Positions 52,300 to 64,000 of a stretch of DNA of 64,000 nucleotides are shown piece after piece. Every line of letters begins with the position of its first letter. Positions within the stretch are counted from its first letter, which is position 1. This DNA is from Rusavskia elegans. Lineage: Eukaryota; Ascomycota; Lecanoromycetes; Teloschistales; Teloschistaceae. Where the stretch lies: contig SAUG01000159.1 of NCBI GenBank assembly GCA_011316305.1, positions 42,884 to 106,883 on the forward strand, read 5' to 3'. The notes under the pieces are model-generated. The model worked only from the letters and a program-made list of their open reading frames with translations, searched no databases and had not been told where the DNA came from. The translations under genes were made by a program, and so were the position numbers.

Positions 52300-55200
52300 A
52301 AAGAAAGGAAATCTAGATAAAAAATAATAATAGTAATAAAGAAATTAGTATTTCTACTATTAACTAACGCTTTTATAATATTAAAGTTAATAAGCCCGAT
52401 AAATACTATAGAAATTATAATAAATTTGAAAATTGGTTTATATAATTAGATATATATTTCGTATTCTATTCTATACCCGAAAAAAAAAATACTTTTCGCC
52501 GTATTTTACTTTCGAAAACAAGTTTAATACTAGATAAAACTCTTCTTTTAATAATATATAGATAATAAAAAAGATAGCGAACGAATTTTTATATAGTTTA
52601 TAAAATTTAAAAAGACTAATTATAAAATTTTCGGAATTTTAAATAAAATTCTAATTATTACTTATTTTATTTAATATCTTTAGTAGAAAAACGTAGTATT
52701 TAACTATACCGTACGATTTAAAGAATAAATACTATTAATAGAATAGAATATTAACGCCCTATATATAGTATTTAAATAAAAATTTAAAAAATAAATAAAG
52801 AATAAATTTATATATAATAGTCGAGTATATAATATACTAGATAATCTAATTAAAATATCTATCGACTTTAATAATAAACTATATAAAAGAGATATAAAAA
52901 AACGCTATAATAGCGAATTATAAGGTAACGCGGGACGTTATCCGGAATAAGCCTATAAAAGATTATAGCTAGGTAAAAAATTCGAAAATAGCTACTATAA
53001 ATCTATACTAATAGAACTAGACTCTATATAATAACGATATAAAAAGAAGAACTCTAAAAATAATAAAGGAAATAAAAATTCTAAAACGTACTATAATTAT
53101 AGTAAACTAGACTATTTTATAAAAAAATATCGATTAAACTAGATATAATAATAATAGTTTAATATTATATTAAAGAAAAATCTTAAAAACTAGTAAGAAA
53201 TAATTTTAAAAGACGATAATAATAGTTTTAAATTTTAGGAAACTAGTTTAGATAAAGAATTTATATTTATCGAAAACGATAAAATATTATAGGAAGCTAT
53301 AATAAATAATACTTTACTATAAATATCAATAGAATCTACTAGAAAAAAAGCCGCTTTTAGATAAAAGATTATAATAATAGAAGACGTTAAACTAGTATAC
53401 CTTTAGGCCTTTTATAATAAAGAAATAGTAAAAGAAAGATTTATAGTAATTTATAAAGGATTTAAAAAATATTTATAAAATATATATTAATAATAAATAT
53501 CTATAAAATAACTAGTAGAACTAAAAAATAAATAATATCGTCGATATATTAAAAAAGAAACTCGGAAGTAATATTTTTAAAAATAAAGTTATTTTTAAAC
53601 TAATATTATAATAAAAAAACGTAATAATAGAAAACTAGTATATACTATTTAGTTAGACCGCCTACTATAATAATAATTATAAAATCTATAAATTAGAAAA
53701 AAAAGAAACTAGATAATATCTATTAAAGCTATACTAACGCGTTTTTATAATATTTATTAAAGTCGAAAATTATAATATTTATAACTATTCCGGATATATT
53801 ATATATAGCAGATATAAATACTAAAAAAAATAATAGAAAAGAAATAGAATTTTTAATTAAAAATTCTATAGATATATTTTATAAGTAAATTATAAAAATA
53901 AAGAATATAAAAATATAAATAATAGTTTAAAAAAAGTTAAAATCTCGTAGTAATAGATATACTATAAGCGTAAGATTTTATAGTCTAGAGAAAATAATTA
54001 AATTTAGCTAGCTATATATATATATTTAAAATTAAAATAATTATTAAAACTAATAATAGATTAAATAAAGTTAAAATATTTATTAATTTAGATATAACCG
54101 GAAATTTTATATTAGAAAATTTAATTAAAAAGAAAGAATTTTTTTAGATTAAAAAAAAATCTATATAATTTAAAAGTTATTAATAAAAATAAAATACTAA
54201 ATAGAAATAAAAAGATTATAAAAGAAATAATACTATATTAAATAATAATTAACTAATATTAAAAGGATTTTTAGTTTAATATTATTTAAATAACTAGCTA
54301 TAAAATCGTATTTAAAATTTCTTAGTTAAAAGATTATAATCTAGTAATAGACTGGAAAAAAAAAGTATTTAGTTTTAAATAATACTTCTATATAGGAAAT
54401 ATCTAGTCTATACTAAAATAGAAATTTTAAATAGATAAAAAATAGAATATAAAACGCGAAATTATAGTTTTAAAAAAAAACGACTAAAAACTATTTAGGT
54501 CCGATTTATTAAATATCGATAGAAATTAGCTAGATTAATAAAATAAAAGTAGAAAAGAAAATTATAAACATTTTAAAAACCTTATACTATTTAATAAAAA
54601 GTTAATAGAAAATCTATTAAAAAAGATTCTAGATAAATATAAAAATTAGATAAATTTATTTTAGAAAAAAATAACTATAAAAGTACTATCTAAATATTAA
54701 TTATAGAAAGATAAAATTCGATTTAAATTAAATAAATAATCTATATTTATATCTATTTATATATTATCTATAATAGAGCTCGAAATAGTTTATAAATATC
54801 TAGATAAAAATATAAAAAAGAAATTTATTAGAAAATTTTAATTATTAGTAGAATATCCGATCCTTTTTATATCTAAAAAGAATAGAATATTCCGTTTATA
54901 TATTAATTACCGGAAGCTAAATAATATTATAATTAAAAACCGATATTTACTACCGAATATTAGCGAGTTTTAAAATAGATTTTCTAGAATATAATATTTT
55001 ATAAAATTTAACTTTCGAGGAATATATAATTTTATATAGATAAAAGCCGGAAAAAAATAAAAAATAGCTTTTCGAATATAGTATAGTTATTATAAATATA
55101 TAGTTATACTATTAAAATTTATAAATACTTCGGTAATCTTTTAAAATATAATTAATAATATATTTAGAAAATATTTAGATATATTTATTATTATCTACTT

Positions 55201-55968
55201 TAATAATATTTTTATTTTTTCTAAAATATTCGAAGAATATAAATAATATATTAGTAAAGTTTTTAAATATCTAAAAGGAAAAGATTTATATTTTAAATTA
55301 GAAAAATATAAATTCTATAAAAAAGAAATTAATTTTCTAGAATTTATTATTAGATATAACGGATTATATATTAATTCTAGGTAATTAAAAGCTATTATAG
55401 AATAGAAAATACTAATAAATATAAAAAAAATCTAAAACTTTTTCGGATTTATAAACTATAATTAAAAATTTATAAAAAACTATTTTAAAGGAATTTTTTT
55501 TATAGTTTTAATAAAAAATACCGTTAAATAGTATTAGAGAGAAAAAAATAATAAATATTTAAAGATTTTAAAAAAATATATATAAAAGGTCTAATATTTA
55601 AAATATTCGATTTAAAGAAAATATTATAAATAGAAATAGATTTAATAGATCTAGCTATAGAAATATATTTTCTATAATAGTATAATAATAAATAATATCC
55701 GATAATATATATATTAAAAAAATAGTTACTAGTAAAATAGAATTATAATATCTATAATTAAAAACTACTAGCTATAGTAGCTATACTAAAATATTAAAAA
55801 ATATACGCCGAAAAATTACTAAAATTAATAATTTTTATAGATTATAAAAACCTTCTATATTTTATAATAATAAAATAATTTAATAAAAAATAAATATAAT
55901 AGTCTAAACTTTTCGGTTATTATAAATTTAAAATTGTTATAAATCGATTTAAGATAATAATAATAGCT
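52300..55968 (+). mobile_element. Ty3/gypsy retroelement A, RIP-mutated, gag to RNase H
   Basis: Translated through its many TAA/TAG stops, the plus strand still shows element order. A Gag-type region starts about 52390 (NLKIGLYN.. then VRFKE near 52700). A CCHC zinc-knuckle relic lies at 53088-53140, with its Cys codons now Tyr or Ser. An aspartic-protease relic with ITGNFI is near 54095. Reverse transcriptase starts about 54850 (YPILFISKKNRIFRLYINYR). The YxDD box at 55196-55207 reads YFNN (both Asp codons changed to Asn), followed by IFIFS. An RNase-H-like part runs to about 55960. No integrase follows; the element stops at 55968, where sequence of another element begins. No intact protein is possible. 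Confidence 0.75.
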
Positions 55969-58900
55969 TGATATTTCTATATAGGTGGAAAGTTCCTCTA
56001 TAAACAAGCGAACAAGGCTGAACGCTAGACCTAATTAGGTAACGAATCCCGTAGGACTAATAAACCGCGGTTAACGGGGCTTAGTCAGCGTATTAGTTAG
56101 CCGGTACTATCGGCTAGTATCTCTATATCTACTAAACTTTATATAAGTTCTAAGCAGTTTAAATAGTTTATAATAAATACTATAAAACGAAAAAATAGTA
56201 TCGCTTTCGATACGCTCGTATTAAACGTTTAAAAACTTTAAAAATATTAAAAATAAAGGCGTTAAAAGGTTAAAAAGAAAATAGCGCTACTAGGAATCGA
56301 ACCCGGGCTATACTAGAACCTCTAAATAATAAAGAGCGGCTAATAGGACGGCCGAGCTAATTTCTTTATTACTTAAATAGAGGTAGTACGTACTACTACT
56401 ATACTATAGCGCCTAGTAATAGAATCCTCGAGTTGGAATCTAATAGATAGTAGTAGTACCTTGCCGAATATAAAAAGAAATATAATTATACTAGGTCGAA
56501 TATATAAAGCGCCGGTAAGATATAATAATTTATAAACGCTTTAATTTTAATCCGGAATAGTATAGGGGATCTACTAATAGTACGGATATTTAAAGCTCCG
56601 GTTCCTATAATACCGTTAGGATATAATTAGATTATTACCGATAATAAAATCCAGATAAAAGAAGGAAATATTTATTATATTCGTTAATAAAGTCTATATA
56701 GTACGTTAAATTTTATAATCTATACTAGCTATTATATTACAGCCTATAGCCTTTCTATTTAACTAGATACTAGAAGCGCTAGTATACTTTTCGCCGATCT
56801 ACGATTCGTTCTACTTCGAACTAGTTAGAATCTTCTTCCGGAAATTCTATTTCGACAGCAGGAGGCTTATTATTAACCGGAAGCCGGTTAAAAGGATTAT
56901 TACCGATAGGCGCTGGTTCTAATTAGGCTATAGAAATAATAGAATAGATTTTTATAGTAGTAAAAAGTTCTAATTCGTATATAAGGTATCCGATTTTATA
57001 AATTATTTTAAACGGACTAGCTCGTTAATATAAAAGCTTTCGATTAGTAATATCTAGCAGTATATATCCGTAATAAAGTTTTAGAAAAACTTTATTATCT
57101 GGTTTAAAGGACCTAGCTTTATATAGGTTATTATAATAGATTTTAGAAAAAATAGTACTAAAAGCTATTATATCTTCTATTTCTACGCGTTTAATAGGTT
57201 TTAGACGTTTTATATCTTCCGGCAGTAGGTCCGATAAAGTACTAACCGTATTTTTAGATCGAAAACCTAGTACTAGTTTATTAGGGGCCGTACTAGTAGT
57301 AAAGCTAATTATATTATTAAACGCGAATTATAAAAATAGAATAGTTTTAATCTAATCTTTATCCGAATATTCTATAAATTAGAAGCGGAAACTAATTTCT
57401 ACTATTTAATTAGTTTATTCCGATTATCTATCGGTTTAGAAATAATACGCCGTAGATACTAGGATTTTTATTTTTAGCTTCTAGAAGATCTGCCGCTAGA
57501 AAAATAATATAAATTTACGATCCCTATTACTAATAATAACTAATAGGATTTTCTAGTTATATTCGAATAAGGCCGTAATAACGAGGTTCGCTTAATTAAC
57601 TACGAAGTAAATAATCTATCTAGAAATTAGTAGAACCATCTAAATATACTTATATATAATTATTAGTATATAATCTTTAGTAGAAAACTTCGTAGATAAT
57701 ATAAATACGAAGTCTATCGTAATTATATAAAATAGTATCTTCGGAAGAATTAGATTAAAGAAACTATAGAATTTATACCGCTTCGTTTAATTTAACTAGT
57801 ATTTATAGTAGTACTTTATATATTCCTTAATCTTTTTATATATATTATAAATAAAAATCGATAGATAGAGTTTCTCGTATATACGATAATATCTTTAATA
57901 ATACCGGTTATAAACTTCGCCGATAACTTCGCCTGCAAGCTTATCCGGAATATAGAGTCGATTTCGGCTATTTCTAGGAATATAGTAAAAGAGTTCGTTA
58001 TATATTCGGAAATTAATATCTAGTATACGATATTCGTTATTTTTAATATTAGAATTTAGTTCCTAGATTCGTAATATTATAATAATCTTAGTCTATCGCT
58101 TATTATTAGCGTAGCCTTCTTTAATACGCTATTTAAATTCGTCTACTATTTCGACGAGCGTTATATAATATATTAGTATAACGGTATCCGGGGTATACTA
58201 TAGAATATTTTCTTTATTATTAAACTCGGTATTTCCGTATAGTACGTCTAGGATACCTTTTTTATCTTTAACCGACGTATAGGGAACCTTCGCTTCGAGT
58301 TATAATAAAATATTAGGAACGATATTAGTCTTACCTATCTTATAGCGCAATTTAATATTAAAAGCCGAAAGGTATTATAATATATAAATAAGTCTTAGAT
58401 TCAGTTTATTAGTACTTGTTATTTTAAACGAAATCTATTTCGAAATTAGAACTACTACTAAATAATTAGTATATATAATTACTAGTAGCTTTAATAATAA
58501 ATCGATAAAGTAACGAGCTTTCTTTATTATCTAGACGATTCTAGCGACTTCTAATTCGGTAGATTAATAATTCTATTCGGCGCTATTAAAATATTTATTT
58601 AAAAATATTATTAGCTATACTTTAGTAGATAGGAAATCTTTATCGGGATTTCCTTTAATATAATAGATAATTACTATAAAGTCGAATTACTTTAATATAT
58701 CCAGGTCGATATAGAGCTTCCTTATAGGATCGAAATAATAGAAGAAAGTTAGTAGTTCGAATACTATTTATAGTACCCGAAATAATTCCTTTTCCTTTAA
58801 AATAGAATTATACTTTAATTTCGTTAATTAGAATTTACGTTTAAATTTTTTAAAACTTTATCCGAATTCTTTTATAAATAGAATCTTCCTTTTCTATAGA

Positions 58901-61900
58901 AGTTCGGCGAGCTATATATATTCTATAATTATATAATATAACTAGCTAGTTTTTCCGAAATAGATTTCCAGATTCTATAGATATTTAGAAAAAGTCTTTT
59001 CCGAAATAGCTTTAATCTTATCCTCTAAAGTAGTTATTCCTAGTATATTAATACGTTATCTAAGCAAGCGAACTAAAAGATATCCTATAAATAATTTAGA
59101 GAGCGTAAAACTTACTCGTTTTTCCCGGAATAAAGCGAAAACTTAATCTAGATACTTTAGATACTCTTTTAAACTATATAAAAAGATTATAATATTATCT
59201 ATATAGATTTTAGTAAAATCCTTAAATAGGCGAAGTAGTTTATCGGTCTAGCGCTATATATATAGTAGTAAGTCTTTATATCCTATAAACGCTACCGAAG
59301 TTTATTCCTATCTACGATAAAAAACTATAATAAACTTATAATAATTATAGCGTTAGATTCTAAACTAATAAAACTATCCTACAGTATTGACGACAAAAAT
59401 ATAGAGGTATTCTAATACTAAAGCGATAATATCCGTTTATAGTAAAAGGAGATAACTGTCCGTTTCTATAATAGTATTAAAGCTTCGGATATTAACTACT
59501 ATTCGTCTCTTTTTTATACTATCTAGAAAAGTCCTCTATACTACGAAAATAGGGTATATAAAAGGCGTTAGCTATTCAGAATACTCTATTTTACTTTATT
59601 TATAGAGTTTATTAAAGATTTTATTAAATTTAATACGGTTTATATAGTTTAGATTATAAATTTTTAAAGGCGTAGACTTCGCTCCTTTTTTTAAAAGTAT
59701 TAGTATCTATTTCTCTTTAGGAATATCTACTATAGCTTCCTAATTGATAAATATATTTTAGTATTTTTCAGTAATAGCAGCTAGTTATTATACTACTAAT
59801 AGTTTACTATAAACCGTAATACTATTAGATAAACAGTATTCTAATTCAGAATTAATAGATATAGTAAAAGAAGCTAATTTAGCGAATTCAATATTTTTAG
59901 CTAGATTCGCGCTAAATCTTACTAAACTCTTATTAAAATTTACTTTATTAGCCGGGTAAAAGGCGTTCCGATTCGTTAGAATATTCCGCGTACTAATTAT
60001 ATTAGGTAATTCTGGATAATATATAGTTCTATTTTATATAACCGCGGTAGCAGCGAATATTACTATAGTTCTAATAGCTGCTTTCTTTACTAATTTTTTA
60101 ATAGTATATTTAATAGTATTTTATATTAATTCTACCGCAAACGGAATTAGATTAGAAACGGCGGTATAGTATCCTTTATACCGATTTTTAATAACTTTTC
60201 TAAACTAAATTCGTTTAAATAAAACTACCGGCAAGTAGTTTATATTATAGATATTTATAAAGCTAAGTAAAGCGTCGACTATATAGATAAAAGCGCTACT
60301 ATTAGGACTAAAGTTTATCTTCGGAGTTAGTTTTAATTTAGGCTTGAAAAAAAAATTACGGTTTCCGGGAATATCGCTTCGATATTATACTAGAATTCGT
60401 ATAACTCTATTAGGTTTTAAAATAATATTACTTTAAATTCTAATAGTATATCTAAAGTTAGGCTCTTTATATATATAGGAATTAAAGTTAACTTTAAGAT
60501 TTTCGTAACTATCGATAATAATTTACTATTTTTAATAATCCAGAATTATTTCTTCCGGAATTAAAATATCTATATCTAATAATAGATTAATTTATAGATT
60601 TTTAATAATATAGATCTCTCTTATAAGCTCTATAATAGCTAAATCGCCTTTTAGATAGAAAATAAAAATAGCGAATTTATTGGTTCGATAGATTTATTCG
60701 TCTATACTATAAATAGGAATCTTCTTTAGTAGTTTTTTAATTTCGATACCTTTTAAAATAAACTTTCTATCGGCTATTAATATTATATATCCTAAATTAG
60801 TATATACGTCTTTAACGTTAGATATATCCGGATAGAAAGCTAATAGAAAAACAGCGTAATAGAAGTATTTAAAGACTAAACCAGTTCCTATAACCTATTT
60901 ACTATTTAAAGTAATTACGCGAGATATAGAAATATTTTCTTTACTAGAGAATTATTTATCGGTAATAAATATTTATATTTTAGCTTCGTTACCTTCCGTA
61001 TTCTAGTAAACGATTTTAAAATACTTAAATAATTTATTATATAACTCGAATAAGGCGTTATACTTCTAATATAAATATAAAACCTTTAGTCTAGTATCGA
61101 TAAAGTTCTAGCTAACTTCTTTATATTCTAACTCTTTATAAGCTCTATTATAGTATTCGACTTTCTCGTTATAGGATTCGGCGGACCTATTACTATAATA
61201 TCTATAGGCGGGATCCTATTCGGTATATTAAATATAAACTTCTTCTATAGTAGAATAATCCTCGCCGTATACGTTTTTATAAATTCCTATTTAATAGACT
61301 CGTTAAAGCGGAACTAGCGGCGCTAAGCGTTAGAAGTTTAGGCCGAAGTAAAGTCTTTTTTAGAACTGGTTATTATAAAGTCCTTAAGGTCTATTACTAT
61401 ACGCTAGCGTAAAGTTCTATTATATTAGAAAGGAATTCCTTTATAGATTTCCTAATCTATTTATAAATATAAGGCGAAGAAAGTTCGCGCTATTTTAAAT
61501 AGAAAGTACTCCTAGTAGATTTCTTTTAATAAAGGGAAGCTAATATCTTTAGGAAGGCTAAAGAGTTTACTAAACTATAGAATATTAATATTCGTATCCG
61601 GAAAAGCCGGAACTAAATATTAATTAGTATACTAGATTCCCTAGTACCGGTTAGAACCGGAATAGAAACAAATTTTCTATTTATTAACGGCTAGAATTAT
61701 TAGAAGGTATTTTCCGGAATTACCGGAAGTAATTTTTTCCTATAGCCTAGATTTCGAGCTTATAATTATCTATTAATCGAAAGAATATATTAATAGTAGT
61801 TTTTTCTATTAGTTTAAAGATAAAGGTAATATAAAAAGAAGTAGCGAGACCTATTTATATCTATATAATAATTTACCGAATATTAATTATTTCGGCGATC

Positions 61901-62217
61901 TTTATAGCTCGAAGCCTAACCTAGCTATATTTACGAGGTTCGCGATAACGGCTTATATCTTCGATAGTATATTTTTCTTTATTTAAAATATATATTCCTT
62001 CTTCTATTAGTAGTTTAAAGCGAGTAATTAAAGGGTTAATCTATATATCGAAGTCTTTTATTAGATATTTCTTTTCTATATCCGAAAGTTCGTTAGAATA
62101 CTATTATAGAGCTTTACCGCGAAGATATATCTATAGGTTTTCCTTAACCTTACTATTTAATCTAGCGACGTCTTTAATTCGTTCGGTAAGAATATAGACG
62201 TCGCGGAAGTAGATATC
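55969..62217 (-). mobile_element. Ty3/gypsy retroelement B with chromodomain, RIP-mutated, minus strand
   Basis: Minus-strand order: protease-like part (about 60980-60480, ADRKFILKGIEIKKLLKKIP), reverse transcriptase (about 59800-59000; VVNIRSFNTI for the VVDIRxLN motif at about 59520-59468; YIDN for YIDD near 59200), then RNase H. Next comes integrase with an HHCC-type zinc region (about 57960-57740, RNRLYIPDKLAGEVIGEV). Last is a chromodomain (about 56830-56690: FEVERIVDRRKVY then YLVK.KGYR). Stops are spread throughout. The 55969 end begins TG and reads as a less mutated LTR-like stretch. Element B probably inserted into element A. Its upstream limit near 62217 is set by the LTR-like start of element C. 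Confidence 0.72.
56285..56365 (-). other. tRNA-like segment with intact pol III B box, inside mutated DNA
   Basis: On the minus strand GGTTCGATTCC (56303-56293) matches the B box / T-arm consensus. An A-box-like TTAGCTCGGCCG (56360-56349) lies 45 nt before it. The T-stem CCGGG/CCTAG has two mismatches that C-to-T or G-to-A changes would explain. A matching acceptor stem is not found, so a functional tRNA is unlikely; a mutated tRNA or tRNA-derived SINE is possible. Confidence 0.4.
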
Positions 62218-64000
62218 TGTTACGTCCGCGACTCCACAGAGGTTCTATAGAAGGATTGATTAAATAAGCGAGCCTAATTATCTATAGCCGCCTATAGCCG
62301 ATATAGCCGCCCCTTCTAATAGGATTTTTAGTAGACAGCTACCCGTCGGCCCTTATAGCTATTTTTACTATATATATTACTTATTATTCTTATAGATAGT
62401 TTCTTTTATTAGTCGTTAATATAATTATTAAATATATCTCTACTATTCTCTTCTTAATTACCTTATAATAAAAATACCTTATAATATTATAACCGTACTT
62501 CTACGGGTATATAGAATTAGTTATAATAACCTATACTAGGACTTTTTTACTATTTAGTAGTTCGGACTATATCTACGGCTATAGCTAGGCTCGAGTATAA
62601 CGTCTTCTAATATATAGAAACGTTATACTTTAATAATTTACTATATTAGTCTCGTTATCCCGACCTATAAATCGAAGCGATATTATTAAAGTAGTAATAC
62701 TAAATATCTATAAAGGAAATAAAGGATCTTTAAAGCTATAGATTATTTAAATAAATATCTACTTCGTATTATATGTAAACCAGTTTCCGAATAAAATAAT
62801 TAAAGTCTTATTTATAATATTATATCTAGGAAGGGCTACCCTTAATTAGATATAGCCTCGAATAGAAAATTATCTCGATAACCTAGAAGGATAGAGAGAA
62901 GATAAAATATTATAGATCTTCTATACCTTCGGTAATTTTATTACGGCTATAAAAGAAGCCTTTAGAAATAATAATAAGAATAGGATAATAGGAAGGAAAC
63001 TAATAGTTCTAAAGTAGTAGAAGTCGGTAGTTATCTATACTATTTAGTTTAAAATATTAGCTTATAAAATAGACTAGGAAGACTTAGCTCTAAAAGCCTA
63101 CTTCTATAAAAAACTCTAGATAAAAGTTAAAGAAGTTATAGCTATAATCGAAGAACTAGATACGCTAGTAAATCTTATCGAACTTATAATAAGGATCGAT
63201 ATTAGGTAATATAAAATATACTTAGATAAATAGGTACTTAATAAAATAGGACCCGTTAAAAGAAAACCTAGAAAAAACCCGATAGAGTTCGATATTACCG
63301 AGACTAAAAAATCGAAAACTAAAGCTTATTACTTATACGGAAAAATAGGATACCTTAAAAGAAATTATCTAACTAAAAAAGTAACTAAGATAACTAAATA
63401 CTTTTTTAAAATAATAGAGAAATTATCCTACGAATATATAGTAAAGAGCTAGTCAGCCTGCTATAATAATACTTGCCTTATCTATCTATCGGATAAGACG
63501 GGAATAGGATATTACTTTAGAAAACTAAAGAAAATATAGGAAGTAAAGCTAATAATCGATTTTAAATTATATAAAACCGAAAAACCCCTTATAATAGTAT
63601 TTAAAGTTAAAATCGGAGGTTAATAAATAATAGCTTTTATAAATAGGAAAAAAGATAATAAAGTTATAAAGGGATTCTATAATATAATTAAAGGATATCT
63701 CTATAGACGAATAACTAAAAATAAAAGAATCTTCGATATCGAAATTAAAATAAAAAATAGATTAATTGGAATAATAAGTTTTACTATTATTAAAAGTTAG
63801 AAGAGTTATATTATCTTAGAAAATAAATAAAAAAAATCGATCTCGGGAAAATCTATAGAAAAAAGTACTATAAATAAGAAAATAGAACTATAGATAATAT
63901 ATTTACTAGTTTATAAAAACTTTTTATATAAGAAAATAGACGACGTTTTAGTAATAAATTATAACGATATTATTAAATTAGATAAAAGTTTTAAAAAAGG
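62218..64000 (+). mobile_element. Ty3/gypsy retroelement C, LTR-like start and gag, cut by window end
   Basis: Begins TGTTACGTCCGCGACTCCAC, a stretch still holding CA and TG and looking like an LTR start. From about 62640 the plus strand reads as Gag with stops. A CCHC zinc-knuckle relic at 63321-63381 reads AYYLYGKIGYLKRNYLTKK, where Tyr/Leu replace Cys/His by C-to-T type changes. It is followed at about 63460-63600 by a protease-side segment (YLSDKTGIGYYFRKLKKI). The rest lies beyond 64000. LTR end and primer-binding site could not be placed. Confidence 0.6.

Noticed and set aside
1..64000. CRISPR arrays, bacterial operons, rRNA genes or bacterial-type riboswitches
   Set aside because: No regularly spaced repeats or rRNA-like segments were seen, and the window is clearly eukaryotic nuclear DNA.

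Overview
The window is nuclear DNA of a filamentous ascomycete (Pezizomycotina). Genes are dense, mostly monocistronic and on both strands. Introns are short (about 45-145 nt, mostly 45-65), with GT..AG borders and CTNAC-type branch sites. The proteins are typical fungal housekeeping proteins. The right-hand 13 kb is an AT-rich block in which CA and TG dinucleotides are almost absent while CG is kept, the mark of repeat-induced point mutation (RIP). The class (for example Dothideomycetes) cannot be settled from the sequence alone.

Layout. 1-4.9 kb: the 3' tip of a cut-off gene, a hypothetical nuclear-type coiled-coil protein and a possible gene relic. 4.9-18.8 kb: nucleoporin Nup133, an Stf2/HABP4-like protein whose AUG appears to be split by an intron, the Fe-S assembly factor Dre2, a BTB-domain protein, an SDR oxidoreductase, a Tctex-type dynein light chain, polyphosphate-polymerase subunit Vtc1 and an Alba-domain protein. 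20-28 kb: an Ahc1-type zinc-finger protein, a secreted deuterolysin-like protein with an altered active site, and a nine-exon amidase. 28.7-38.4 kb: syntaxin Pep12, cytochrome c heme lyase, mevalonate diphosphate decarboxylase, Elongator subunit Elp1, COX8 and ILV6. 38.5-45.5 kb: a gene-poor stretch with three or four decayed genes (frameshifts and in-frame stops). 45.5-50 kb: ornithine carbamoyltransferase and a Tag1-like vacuolar membrane protein. 51-64 kb: three RIP-mutated Ty3/gypsy retroelements, apparently nested. The middle one is on the minus strand and carries a chromodomain; the last runs off the window.

How the genes fit together. There is no single pathway cluster. A loose theme is mitochondria: heme lyase and COX8 (respiratory chain), ILV6 (branched-chain amino acids) and ornithine carbamoyltransferase (arginine) all lie between 29.9 and 46.7 kb. 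Heme lyase and mevalonate diphosphate decarboxylase share a 214-bp divergent promoter with three tandem copies of an 8-mer. COX8 and ILV6 share another short divergent promoter. A perfect Gcn4/Cpc1-type site lies just upstream of the carbamoyltransferase. The most unusual single observations are the intron-split start codon at 10251/10103, the decaying block next to the AT-rich region, and the near-complete loss of CpA in the transposon block.
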